Shown here: positions 1 to 6,270 of the stretch, piece after piece | How positions within the stretch are numbered: the stretch's first letter is position 1 | Layout: each line of letters starts with the position of its first letter | Source: Gemmobacter sp. | GTDB taxonomy: Bacteria; Pseudomonadota; Alphaproteobacteria; Rhodobacterales; Rhodobacteraceae | DNA: 9,451 bases | Reading direction: 5' to 3' | Assembly (NCBI GenBank): GCA_030656535.1 | Contig: JAUSPL010000065.1 | Location: 1 to 9,451 of the forward strand | Notes under the pieces: generated by a model | Seen by the model: the letters and a program-made list of their open reading frames with translations, nothing else | The model's database searches: none | What the model was told of the DNA's origin: nothing | Program-made: the position numbers and the translations under genes

Positions 1-525
1 ATGCTGGCCCAGCGGATGCGCGATGTCCATGCGCGGGCGCAGGAACATGGCCGCACGCTGGACTACGGTCTGCGCGTCCACATGATCGTGCGCGACACCG
101 AAGCCGAGGCCAAGGAGTACGCCGAGCATATCGCCAGCAAGCTGGACGACGAATACGGCAAGATCATCCGCGACAGGGCGCATGACAGCATCAGCCTTGG
201 CGTGGCGCATCAGGCGCGGGCGCGCGAGTTGGCCGACCAGTTCGGCTATCTTGAACCACATCTGTGGACCGGCATCGGTCGGGCGCGGTCGGGCTGTGGG
301 GCGGCGCTTGTCGGGTCCACCGATCAGGTCCTGTCGCAGATCGAGGAGTATCAGCGCATGGGCATCCGGGCTTTCATCTTTTCGGGCTATCCGCATCTGA
401 ACGAAGCCGACCATTTCGGCACCAAGGTTCTGCCACAGTTGAAAACCTGTTCCCTGCCCCATGCCTATGGCCGAGTGCCCAATGATACCCCCGCAACCCC
501 CCTTGGCACCGGAGTACGCCGCTGA
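1..525 (+). CDS. SsuD-type FMNH2-dependent alkanesulfonate monooxygenase, C-terminal part (5' end outside window)
   Basis: This is the last 174 residues of a bacterial luciferase-like (LLM class) flavin-dependent monooxygenase. The family uses reduced FMN and O2 to cleave a C-S bond, giving an aldehyde and sulfite. The reading frame is open from base 1, and SsuD proteins are about 380 residues, so the ATG at 1 is probably internal. Visible SsuD features are R25-V-H27 (LRVHMIVR), the LWTGIG segment at 88-93, R96 followed by the AALVGSTDQV segment, and FSGYPHLNEA at 127-136. The spacing of R25, H27 and R96 matches what I recall for E. coli SsuD active-site residues R226, H228 and R297, the last on a mobile loop. 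The tail after 'VLPQL' is longer and more polar than the core. The stop codon overlaps the next gene's start (TGATG), so the two are translationally coupled. Family assignment is secure; the substrate (alkanesulfonate, sulfoquinovose or another sulfonate) cannot be read from this fragment. Confidence 0.87.
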   Translation: MLAQRMRDVHARAQEHGRTLDYGLRVHMIVRDTEAEAKEYAEHIASKLDDEYGKIIRDRAHDSISLGVAHQARARELADQFGYLEPHLWTGIGRARSGCGAALVGSTDQVLSQIEEYQRMGIRAFIFSGYPHLNEADHFGTKVLPQLKTCSLPHAYGRVPNDTPATPLGTGVRR

Positions 526-1418
526 TGGAACGTATTGATCTGACCCCCGGCCTGTCGCTGTCCCGGCTGGTTTACGGCATGTGGCGGCTGGGCGACTCTG
601 AGGACACCTCGGCGCACCATGTGCAGGCCAAGGTCGAGGCTTGCCTGGCCCAGGGCATCACCACGATGGATCAGGCCGACATCTATGGCGGCTATACGGC
701 AGAGGCGCTGCTGGGGGCGGCCTTGCGCACGGCACCCGGCCTGCGCGACCAGATCGTGATCGTGACCAAATGCGACATCGTGGCCCCTGTCGGGCGCCAC
801 GCGGCAGCGCGGGTCAAATACTATGACACCACGGCGGCGCATATCAACGCGTCGGTCGAGACATCGCTGCAAGAGATGGCGACCGACCGGGTCGATCTGC
901 TGCTGATCCACCGCCCCGATCCGCTGATGGACCATCACGACACCGGCGCCGCCCTGGATGCGTTGGTCGCCTCTGGCAAGGTGCGGGCAGTTGGCGTTTC
1001 GAACTTTCGCCCGTGGGATTTCACGCTGCTGCAATCGGCGATGACGGCGCCGCTGGTCACCAACCAGATCGAGATGAGCCTTGTGACGCATCAGCCCTTT
1101 ACCAATGGCGATCTGGCCTTCTTGCAAGAACGCGGTGTTGCGCCGATGGCGTGGTCGCCTTTGGGCGGCGGGTCGTTGTTTGCCGAAAGCCCGGCTGAAC
1201 TTCGCGCAACCATGACCCGGATCGCCCAGGCACAGGGCGTTGATTCCGCGGCTGTCGCGGTGGCATGGCTGCTGCGGCACCCCGCGCGGATCATGCCCGT
1301 GCTGGGCACCAACGATCCGGCCCGGATTGCGCGCATCGGTGACGCGGCGAAGGTCGTCCTGGACCGGCAAGACTGGTTCGAGCTTTACAGCCAAGCGATC
1401 GGACACGAAGTCCCATAA
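525..1418 (+). CDS. Aldo/keto reductase, YdhF/SmoB-like
   Basis: A 297-residue NAD(P)H-dependent aldo/keto reductase, a cytosolic TIM-barrel enzyme that reduces aldehydes to alcohols. The catalytic tetrad is visible: D49 and Y54 in DQADIYGG, K82 in VTKCD, and H129 in LLLIHRPDP. Other family landmarks are GVSNF (157-161), NQIEMS (180-185), MAWSPLGGG (208-216, the position of the nucleotide-binding loop) and PVLGTN (258-263). The overall text resembles E. coli YdhF from end to end, including the ending 'AIGHEVP', and the YdhF-related reductase SmoB of the sulfoquinovose monooxygenase pathway. The start at 525 overlaps the upstream monooxygenase stop by one base, so no separate promoter is needed. 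The coupling suggests that the aldehyde released by the monooxygenase is this enzyme's substrate. This is inference; the reductase family itself is certain. Confidence 0.93.
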   Translation: MERIDLTPGLSLSRLVYGMWRLGDSEDTSAHHVQAKVEACLAQGITTMDQADIYGGYTAEALLGAALRTAPGLRDQIVIVTKCDIVAPVGRHAAARVKYYDTTAAHINASVETSLQEMATDRVDLLLIHRPDPLMDHHDTGAALDALVASGKVRAVGVSNFRPWDFTLLQSAMTAPLVTNQIEMSLVTHQPFTNGDLAFLQERGVAPMAWSPLGGGSLFAESPAELRATMTRIAQAQGVDSAAVAVAWLLRHPARIMPVLGTNDPARIARIGDAAKVVLDRQDWFELYSQAIGHEVP

Positions 1419-1478
1419 GACCGGGTCATGGCCGTCAAAGCACAGCTTTGGCAACGAAGGTGAAGTGACAGTACGGCA

Positions 1479-1498
1479 CCCCGGCGCAAAGACCGGGG
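1479..1498 (+). other. Short hairpin in the reductase-dctQ gap
   Basis: CCCCGG (1479-1484) and CCGGGG (1493-1498) form a perfect 6-bp stem with an 8-nt loop, 60 nt after the reductase stop and 30 nt before dctQ. No T-run follows, so it is not a convincing terminator. It could attenuate or protect mRNA between the enzyme pair and the transporter genes. In the rest of the 110-bp gap I see only the strong ribosome binding site (aaggggggagagg) just before dctQ and no clear promoter. Confidence 0.3.
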
Positions 1499-1528
1499 GT
1501 CGCACACATAAAGGGGGGAGAGGACAAC

Positions 1529-2119
1529 ATGAGCCTGATCGTGGCGCTGGCCGCCGTTGTGGGATGGGTGAACGCCGCCGCGCTTGCGCTGGGGCGCGGC
1601 ATCGGCATCGTCTGCGTGGCGTTGATGGTGGTGTTCATCCTTGTCCAGGTGTTCTTCCGCTATGTGTTGGGCAATGCCCTGCCCTGGTCAGAAGAGGCGT
1701 CAAGGTTCCTGATGCTCTGGATGACCGGGCTGATGGCGCCGACCGCGTTCCGGCGCGGCGGGTTTGTGGCAATCGACATGCTGGTGCTGATGTTGCCCCG
1801 CGCGGTGGCGGCGATGTTGTCACTGATCTTGCTGGGGGTGTCGCTGGCGGTGCTGATGGTGGGGTTCCGCATCGGCTGGGCCGAGGTGACGGGCTTCGGC
1901 GGGCGGTTCACCACAGACGCGTTGTGGGTGCCCACCACGTTTGATTTCAGCGAATGGATGAAGGTACCCCGCGCTTGGGCGATGGCGTCGCTTGCCGTTG
2001 GGGTCACGCTGCTGATTGCGGTCAACGTCGAATTGATGCTGCGCGCCGTGGTGACGATGGCCGGGGGTGGGGATCGGTTGCCTGCCATCGCCGGCGCCGA
2101 AGTAGCGGGGGCGGAATGA
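1529..2119 (+). CDS. dctQ: TRAP transporter small permease (DctQ family)
   Basis: A 196-residue membrane protein, the small subunit of a tripartite ATP-independent periplasmic transporter. It partners with the large permease to form the Na+-driven inner-membrane complex. Four hydrophobic segments are visible at roughly 24-43, 58-75, 93-115 and 148-172. The family signature lies at 40-57: QVFFRYVLGNALPWSEE, with F-x-RY and W53-x-E55-E56. It is followed by 'RFLMLWMTGLMAPTAFRRGG' and IDML. The loop between the third and fourth segments (about 121-147, containing FTTDALWVPTTFDF) is longer than in many DctQ proteins. The start is supported by a strong purine-rich ribosome binding site, with AGAGG 5 nt before the ATG. 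The stop overlaps the large permease start by four bases. The family call is firm; the substrate is unknown. Confidence 0.93.
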   Translation: MSLIVALAAVVGWVNAAALALGRGIGIVCVALMVVFILVQVFFRYVLGNALPWSEEASRFLMLWMTGLMAPTAFRRGGFVAIDMLVLMLPRAVAAMLSLILLGVSLAVLMVGFRIGWAEVTGFGGRFTTDALWVPTTFDFSEWMKVPRAWAMASLAVGVTLLIAVNVELMLRAVVTMAGGGDRLPAIAGAEVAGAE

Positions 2120-3408
2120 TGCTGAGCCTGTTCTTACCCCTGTTTCTGATCTTCTTGTTTCTGGGACTGCCCGTGTTTTTCGGGCTGATCGCAGCACCGG
2201 GCATCTTGTTGTGGATGAATGGGCAAGAACGCGACATCGTGCTTTTGTACCGCAACATCTATAACGGGATGGACAGTTTCCCGCTGATGGCGATCCCGTT
2301 CTTCATGCTTGCGGGCGAGTTGATGAACCGATCCGGCATCACACTTCGTCTGGTTGAATTTGCGCAGGCCCTGATCGGGCACCTGCGCGGCGGTCTGGCG
2401 CATGTCAACGTGCTGTCGTCGATGCTGTTTGCCGGGCTGTCAGGGTCGGCGGTCGCGGATGTGTCGGCCTTGGGGTCGATGTTGATCCCGGCGATGGAAA
2501 AGCAGGGATATTCCCGCAAATTCGCGGCGGCCATCACGGCGGCCAGTTCGATCATCGGCCCGATCATCCCGCCTTCGGGGATCATGATCATCTATGCCTA
2601 TGTGATGGGGGAATCCGTCGCGGCGCTTTTCCTGGCGGGGATTGTGCCGGGTCTGATGATCGGGCTCAGCCTGATGGGCGTCGTCTGGGTGATGGCCGAC
2701 CGCTGGGGCTTGCCCGCCGCAACCCGCAAGGCCACATGGGGCGAGCGCGGACAGGCCAGCGTCAAGGCGATCTGGCCCTTGCTGACCCCCGCCATCATAT
2801 TGGGTGGAATCCTGGGCGGCGTGTTCACCCCGACCGAAGCGGCGGCGGTGGCCGTCGGCTATGCCCTGTTCATCGGGCTGTTCGTCTTGCGGTCACTGAC
2901 CTTGCGCGATCTGCCCGATGTTCTGGGCCGGGCAGGTCTGACATCTGCGGTGGTCCTGTTGCTGGTCGGGGCTGCGATGGCGTTCAAGACTGTCGCATCG
3001 CTGGCGCATACACCGGAACTGCTGGCCGGGATCATTCTGGGGCTGTCGGACAACCCCCTGATCTTGTTGCTGTTGATCAACCTCTTGCTGTTCATCGTGG
3101 GCATGTTTCTGGACGCCGGACCTGCGATCATCATCCTGGGGCCGATCCTGGGCCCGATCTTTACCGCGATGGGGGTGGATTCAGTTCATTTCGCCATCAT
3201 CATGGCGGTCAATCTGACGGTCGGATTGCTGACCCCGCCGATGGGGCTGGTGTTGTTCGTCACCGCCTCGGTTTCGGGGCTGAAGGTAGAGACAATCGCC
3301 CGCGCCACACTACCCTTTCTGGCGGTCGAGGTGGTGGTGATCTTCTTGATTACCTACTTCCCCGCAATCTGCCTGACCGTGCCACGGCTTGCGGGCTTCG
3401 TAGACTAA
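2116..3408 (+). CDS. dctM: TRAP transporter large permease (DctM family)
   Basis: A 430-residue, very hydrophobic protein: the large, transport-conducting subunit, with an elevator mechanism using Na+. The size is typical for the family. Landmarks in order are the N-terminal helix LPLFLIFLFLGLPVFFGL, 'PLMAIPFFMLAGELM' (56-70), 'FAGLSGSAVADVSALGS' (105-121), GPIIPPSG (148-155), FTPTEAAA (237-244), GMFLDAGPAI (329-338) and GLLTPPMG (370-377). The two PP motifs and the SGS motif fall in the paired substrate/Na+ hairpins of the fold. The frame is open further upstream, but the ATG at 2116 was chosen because it overlaps the dctQ stop in an ATGA coupling. It also begins the protein at the expected first helix. 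The second ATG at 2119 is an alternative differing by one residue. Confidence 0.95.
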   Translation: MMLSLFLPLFLIFLFLGLPVFFGLIAAPGILLWMNGQERDIVLLYRNIYNGMDSFPLMAIPFFMLAGELMNRSGITLRLVEFAQALIGHLRGGLAHVNVLSSMLFAGLSGSAVADVSALGSMLIPAMEKQGYSRKFAAAITAASSIIGPIIPPSGIMIIYAYVMGESVAALFLAGIVPGLMIGLSLMGVVWVMADRWGLPAATRKATWGERGQASVKAIWPLLTPAIILGGILGGVFTPTEAAAVAVGYALFIGLFVLRSLTLRDLPDVLGRAGLTSAVVLLLVGAAMAFKTVASLAHTPELLAGIILGLSDNPLILLLLINLLLFIVGMFLDAGPAIIILGPILGPIFTAMGVDSVHFAIIMAVNLTVGLLTPPMGLVLFVTASVSGLKVETIARATLPFLAVEVVVIFLITYFPAICLTVPRLAGFVD

Positions 3409-3435
3409 GGTTCAAGACAATTCAGGGAGGATAAG

Positions 3436-4491
3436 ATGCTGACAAAAACACTGCGGTCGCTGTTGCTGGCGACCATGCTGACCAGTGTGGCGGGAATGGC
3501 CGCCGCACAGGCGATCACACTGCGCGCCACCGCCACCTCGAACGATCAGGACGAGGATTACGATGGGCTGGTGGTGTTCAAGAACTATGTCGAGAACGCG
3601 TCGAACGGCGATATCGCGGTCGAACTGTTCATCGGGACACAACTGTGCGCCAAGGGCGAAGAATGCCTGGCAGGTGTCGCTGACGGATCCATCGACATCT
3701 TCATTTCCACCAGCGGCGGGGCGGCCGGGATATTTCCCTATATTCAGGTACTTGACCTGCCCTACCTGATGTCGGACGACCGGGTGGCAGAAGAGGTCCT
3801 GTCAGGCGATTTCGTGCGCTTCCTGCGCGCCAAGGCCCTGGCCGACAGCGACGACAAGATCCGGCTGATGGCTGTGGGCAATACCGGGGGCTGGCGCAAC
3901 TACGCCAACACCAAAAAGCGCGTGACCAAGCCCGAGGATCTGGCCGGGCTGAAGCTGCGCACCGTACCCGCCGATCTGCCGCAGGTTCTGGCAAAGGGTC
4001 TGGGCGCGGCTCCGACGCCGATCGCATGGCCTGAACTTTTCACATCGCTGCAGACAGGCGTTGTCGAAGGCACTGCCAATGGCATCACCGATGTGATGAA
4101 CATGAAGTTCCCGGATGCCGGTTTGAAATACATCACGCTGGACGGCCACAGCTATATGGGTGCGTTCTGGTGGATGTCGAACGACCGCTTCAACGGCATG
4201 ACCGACGCGCAGAAACGCGTGGTGCTGGACGGGTTCGCGGCGTTGCAGCAGGCGACGTTTGCCAGCCCCAAGCGCAAGGAAATCGCGGCCTATGAGGGCT
4301 TCAAGGCGGCGGGCGGCGATATCTATGTGCCGACGCCGGACGAAAAGGCCGCCTTCAAGGCGGCGGCAGCGCCGGTGTTCGACTGGTTCCGAGCCAATGT
4401 GACCGGCGGGTCCGAGACGCTGGACGCCTTTACCACCGCAGTGGAAGAGGCCACCGCGGTCGTCGAGGCACAACGCGCCGCGGACATGTAA
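3436..4491 (+). CDS. dctP: TRAP transporter periplasmic substrate-binding protein (DctP family)
   Basis: A 351-residue extracytoplasmic solute receptor that captures the substrate and delivers it to DctQM. The signal peptide (MLTKTLRSLLLATMLTSVAG, with cleavage likely after MAAAQA near residue 26) is followed by the first strand ITLRATATSN. DctP landmarks are DGSIDIF (83-89), LPYLM (108-112), 'GWRNYANTKKRVTKPEDLAG' (152-171), LKLRTVPADL (172-181), 'PELFTSLQTGVVEGTANG' (199-216) and 'YITLDGHSYMGAFWWMSND' (232-250). R175 sits where the family's conserved arginine grips the acidic group of the ligand; R154 is a second candidate. C71 and C77 lie close together in QLCAKGEEC and could form a disulfide. 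The ribosome binding site GGAGG is 5 nt before the ATG, 27 nt after dctM. The ligand class cannot be read off; the operon context suggests a sulfonate. Confidence 0.94.
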   Translation: MLTKTLRSLLLATMLTSVAGMAAAQAITLRATATSNDQDEDYDGLVVFKNYVENASNGDIAVELFIGTQLCAKGEECLAGVADGSIDIFISTSGGAAGIFPYIQVLDLPYLMSDDRVAEEVLSGDFVRFLRAKALADSDDKIRLMAVGNTGGWRNYANTKKRVTKPEDLAGLKLRTVPADLPQVLAKGLGAAPTPIAWPELFTSLQTGVVEGTANGITDVMNMKFPDAGLKYITLDGHSYMGAFWWMSNDRFNGMTDAQKRVVLDGFAALQQATFASPKRKEIAAYEGFKAAGGDIYVPTPDEKAAFKAAAAPVFDWFRANVTGGSETLDAFTTAVEEATAVVEAQRAADM

Positions 4492-4506
4492 CTGACGCGA
4501 CTGACG

Positions 4507-4550
4507 AAAACGTTCCGGGTGTCGCCTCAAAACGGGCGGTTCCCGGAACG
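4507..4550 (-). terminator. Probable intrinsic terminator, minus-strand reading
   Basis: CGTTCCGGG (4511-4519) pairs perfectly with CCCGGAACG (4542-4550). An inner helix GTCGCC/GGCGGT (4521-4526 with 4535-4540, two G-T pairs) gives a long, stable hairpin. Read on the minus strand, the stem is followed directly by TTTT (complement of 4510-4507). It lies about 90 nt beyond the stop of the convergent secreted-protein gene. Read on the plus strand it is 19 nt after dctP but lacks a T-run, so it may still act bidirectionally or protect the dctP mRNA 3' end. Confidence 0.6.
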
Positions 4551-4623
4551 AACCCTGCGCCAGGGGTCGCGGATTGGGCGCATATCATGACGCGCCATGG
4601 CCGGGCCGTGACACTGGGGCGCC

Positions 4624-4646
4624 CCGGGCTTCAGCCCGGCTTTATC
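4624..4646 (+). terminator. Possible terminator hairpin at the end of the TRAP operon
   Basis: CCGGGC (4624-4629) and GCCCGG (4634-4639) form a 6-bp stem around a TTCA loop, followed on the plus strand by CTTTATC. The T-tract is short. The hairpin abuts the stop codon of the minus-strand gene and overlaps a 10-bp palindrome GGGGCGCCCC at 4616-4625. A smaller hairpin, CCCTG-CGC-CAGGG, lies at 4553-4565. Together these structures make the 150-bp convergent gap between dctP and the next gene a terminator region. Confidence 0.4.
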
Positions 4647-5049
4647 GCATCAGGATCTGGGCGCGGGTATAGTCTTGCCGCAGTTCGGTCCCGTCCTTCA
4701 AGACCACCAGCACGCTGACCGTTTCCGCCAGATCAGCAGGCAGTTCGGTATAGGGCTTGCGGTCCGCGCCAATGGCATTTGGCTGTGCGGTGCCCTCATA
4801 GCAGGGGTCCATCGGCCAGACCCGCGTGGTGGCGGACGAATTCACCGAAAACCGCACCTCGGCAACGCCGCAACGCCAGCTTTCCAGATGTGTGAAGTAC
4901 AAAAGCTCCTGCCCCTCCCAGGGACGCAGGGCGATCCAGGCGCTGCGGGTGGCCTCAAGGATCGGCTTGACCTCGGCTGCCGTTGTAAAATTCTGGGCTG
5001 ATGCGGGCAAAGGCAAGCCCAGACAAACAGCAATAAGAAAACGGATCAT
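4642..5049 (-). CDS. Small secreted protein of unknown function
   Basis: A 135-residue protein that I do not recognise. It begins with a clear Sec signal peptide (MIRFLIAVCLGLPLPASAQN) with likely cleavage after ASA at residue 18, so the mature form of about 117 residues should be periplasmic. The mature part holds one region rich in W and charged residues (WIALRPWEGQE, 38-48), then LESWRCGVAEVRFSVN (55-70) and MDPCYEG (80-86). C60 and C83 are the only mature cysteines and could form a disulfide. The end 'LADLAETVSVLVVLKDGTEL' region (104-123) has alternating hydrophobics suggestive of beta strands. The start is supported by AGGAGA seven bases before the ATG. It is transcribed divergently from the glycosyltransferase gene. 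No function is offered. Confidence 0.8.
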   Translation of the reverse strand: MIRFLIAVCLGLPLPASAQNFTTAAEVKPILEATRSAWIALRPWEGQELLYFTHLESWRCGVAEVRFSVNSSATTRVWPMDPCYEGTAQPNAIGADRKPYTELPADLAETVSVLVVLKDGTELRQDYTRAQILMR

Positions 5050-5069
5050 GGCGAATTCTCCTGATCGGC

Positions 5070-5105
5070 TTTTGCGCGACTGCGTTCGCGCTTATAGTCG
5101 CAAAA
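5070..5105. promoter_or_regulatory. Inverted repeat in the divergent promoter region, with candidate plus-strand promoter
   Basis: In the 87-bp divergent gap, TTTTGCGCGACT (5070-5081) mirrors AGTCGCAAAA (5096-5105), giving a 10-bp match interrupted by a 2-nt bulge. The same segment contains TATAGT (5093-5098) as a possible -10 element, with TTTTGC (5070-5075) 17 bp upstream as a poor -35. The repeat therefore overlays the putative promoter and could be an operator, or it could simply be a stem in the leader. A small CCCCG-GCTA-CGGGG hairpin (5113-5126) follows just before the glycosyltransferase ribosome binding site. Confidence 0.35.
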
Positions 5106-5136
5106 TCAAAGCCCCCGGCTACGGGGAAAAGGCAGG

Positions 5137-6147
5137 ATGAGTATGGTGCCAAAGCCCAAATCCCCGCAAGGATTCAATCTGGTCATCGTCGCGCAGGCCG
5201 GGCGGCTTCAGTACGAAGCGGTGATCTTTGCCGCGTCGCTGGCTGCCACAAACCCGGGGATGGTCAAGAAACTGTTCATCGCCGAACCCCAGCCGGGGCC
5301 AAGGTGGCGCAGCGATCCGCGCATCCCGGACGCCGAAACGCGCGCCCTGCTGGAAGGGTTTGGCGCAACCATCCTGCCGTTTGAAAACCTGAATTTCGGG
5401 TCGGGCTATCCATATGGCAACAAGATCGACGCGCTGATGGCCCTGCCCGAAGGCGAGCCGTTCGTGTTCTTTGATACCGACACGCTGGTGGCAGGCGATC
5501 TGGCCGCGGTAAGGTTCGACTTTGACCGGCCCTCGGCTTCGGGGCGTGTCGAAGGCACCTGGCCGGTGCCGGAACTGTATGGTCCCGGCTATACCGGCAT
5601 CTGGAAGTCACTTTTTGACCGTTTCGGGCTGGAGTTTGACAGCACGCTGGATCTGCGCTGGCCGGACGAATACTGGCGGCGGTATCTGTATTTCAACGCG
5701 GGTTGGTTCTTTTTCCGCTGCCCACGAGAGTTTGGCGCGCGGTTTGCAGAGTATGCCACCGAAATCCGGCGCGAACCGGGCGATGCCTTGGCCGCACAGT
5801 CGCTGAATCCGTGGCTGGATCAGGTCGCGCTGCCGCTGGTGATCCATTCCTTTGGGGGCGGACGTGCGGGGCCGGAACTGGCGGGGCTTGATGGCGCTGT
5901 AACCTGCCACTACCGCGCCCTGCCCCTCCTCTATGCACGCGAGAGCGATGCTGTGGTTGACCTGCTGGAACAGGTGACGGCCCCGAACCAGGTCAAGCGC
6001 GTGATGCGTGGCTATGAACCGGCCAAAAAGCTGATCTATCAGCGCAAAGGCGCAAAGATCCGCGCGTTGTTTGATCGCAACGACCTGCCCCGGCGCGAGC
6101 AGATGATCCGCAACACGATCAAACGTGAAGGCCTTTGGCTGCGCTGA
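5137..6147 (+). CDS. GT-A fold (GT8-like) glycosyltransferase family protein
   Basis: A 336-residue soluble protein with features of a nucleotide-sugar glycosyltransferase. An N-terminal Rossmann-like strand (FNLVIVAQAG, 13-22) is followed by helix and strand segments. YPYGNKIDAL (91-100) then resembles the lysine-containing segment before the metal site. FVFFDTDTLV (109-118) contains the DTD (113-115) expected to bind a divalent metal and UDP-sugar. Further family-like elements are YLYFNAGWFFFR (183-194), a usual acceptor/sugar-site strand, LDQVALPL (227-234) and HYRALP (258-263). The C-terminal 60 residues are basic (KRVMRGYEPAKKLIYQRKGA) and may bind anionic lipid or polymer. There is no signal or transmembrane segment. 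The ATG at 5143 has a better-spaced AGGA (5134-5137) and may be the true start, shortening the protein by two residues. The donor and acceptor are unknown, and no capsule or LPS genes are visible nearby. Confidence 0.72.
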   Translation: MSMVPKPKSPQGFNLVIVAQAGRLQYEAVIFAASLAATNPGMVKKLFIAEPQPGPRWRSDPRIPDAETRALLEGFGATILPFENLNFGSGYPYGNKIDALMALPEGEPFVFFDTDTLVAGDLAAVRFDFDRPSASGRVEGTWPVPELYGPGYTGIWKSLFDRFGLEFDSTLDLRWPDEYWRRYLYFNAGWFFFRCPREFGARFAEYATEIRREPGDALAAQSLNPWLDQVALPLVIHSFGGGRAGPELAGLDGAVTCHYRALPLLYARESDAVVDLLEQVTAPNQVKRVMRGYEPAKKLIYQRKGAKIRALFDRNDLPRREQMIRNTIKREGLWLR

Positions 6148-6160
6148 ACCCGGCGCAGCC
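6137..6160. repeat. 8-bp inverted repeat over the glycosyltransferase stop codon
   Basis: GGCTGCGC (6137-6144) and GCGCAGCC (6153-6160) are perfect complements with an 8-nt loop that begins with the TGA stop. An overlapping alternative stem, GGCGC-AGCCA-GCGCC, lies at 6152-6166. No T-run follows on either strand, so this is at best a factor-dependent or mRNA-stabilising end. The rest of the 123-bp gap to uvrC holds only a weak CAAGG-GGGG-CCTTG hairpin (6191-6204). Confidence 0.4.
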
Positions 6161-6270
6161 AGCGCCCCGACCGGGTACCTTGCGGCCTGTCAAGGGGGGC
6201 CTTGCCCACCGGCCAGAACACCACACGCGGCAGGGACCTCGACCAGGGTTTGCAGCAGACATGGAGCCAG

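Noticed and set aside
1479..1498. Terminator between the reductase and dctQ
   Set aside because: The 6-bp stem has no following T-run and lies in a co-directional cluster; kept only as a low-confidence hairpin.
465..1505. Long minus-strand open frame (346 codons) opposite the aldo/keto reductase
   Set aside because: The plus strand encodes an unmistakable aldo/keto reductase. The minus reading is rich in R, H, Q and P without any motif, which is typical of an antisense shadow in GC-rich DNA.
1954..2115. Upstream extension of the large permease frame
   Set aside because: These 54 codons lie inside dctQ in another frame and would put a charged R/G-rich leader before the first membrane helix. 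The ATGA overlap at 2116 is the natural start.
3802..4530. Minus-strand open frame of 242 codons opposite dctP
   Set aside because: Low-complexity R/H/Q-rich text lying over a clear DctP gene; antisense shadow.
4616..4625. 10-bp palindrome GGGGCGCCCC as a regulator site
   Set aside because: Short GC palindromes are expected in this base composition, and this one lies in a convergent 3' region where an operator is unlikely.
6148..6270. Remnant of a gene between the glycosyltransferase and uvrC
   Set aside because: None of the frames gives text resembling a protein that commonly follows uvrC, and no start with a ribosome binding site is visible.
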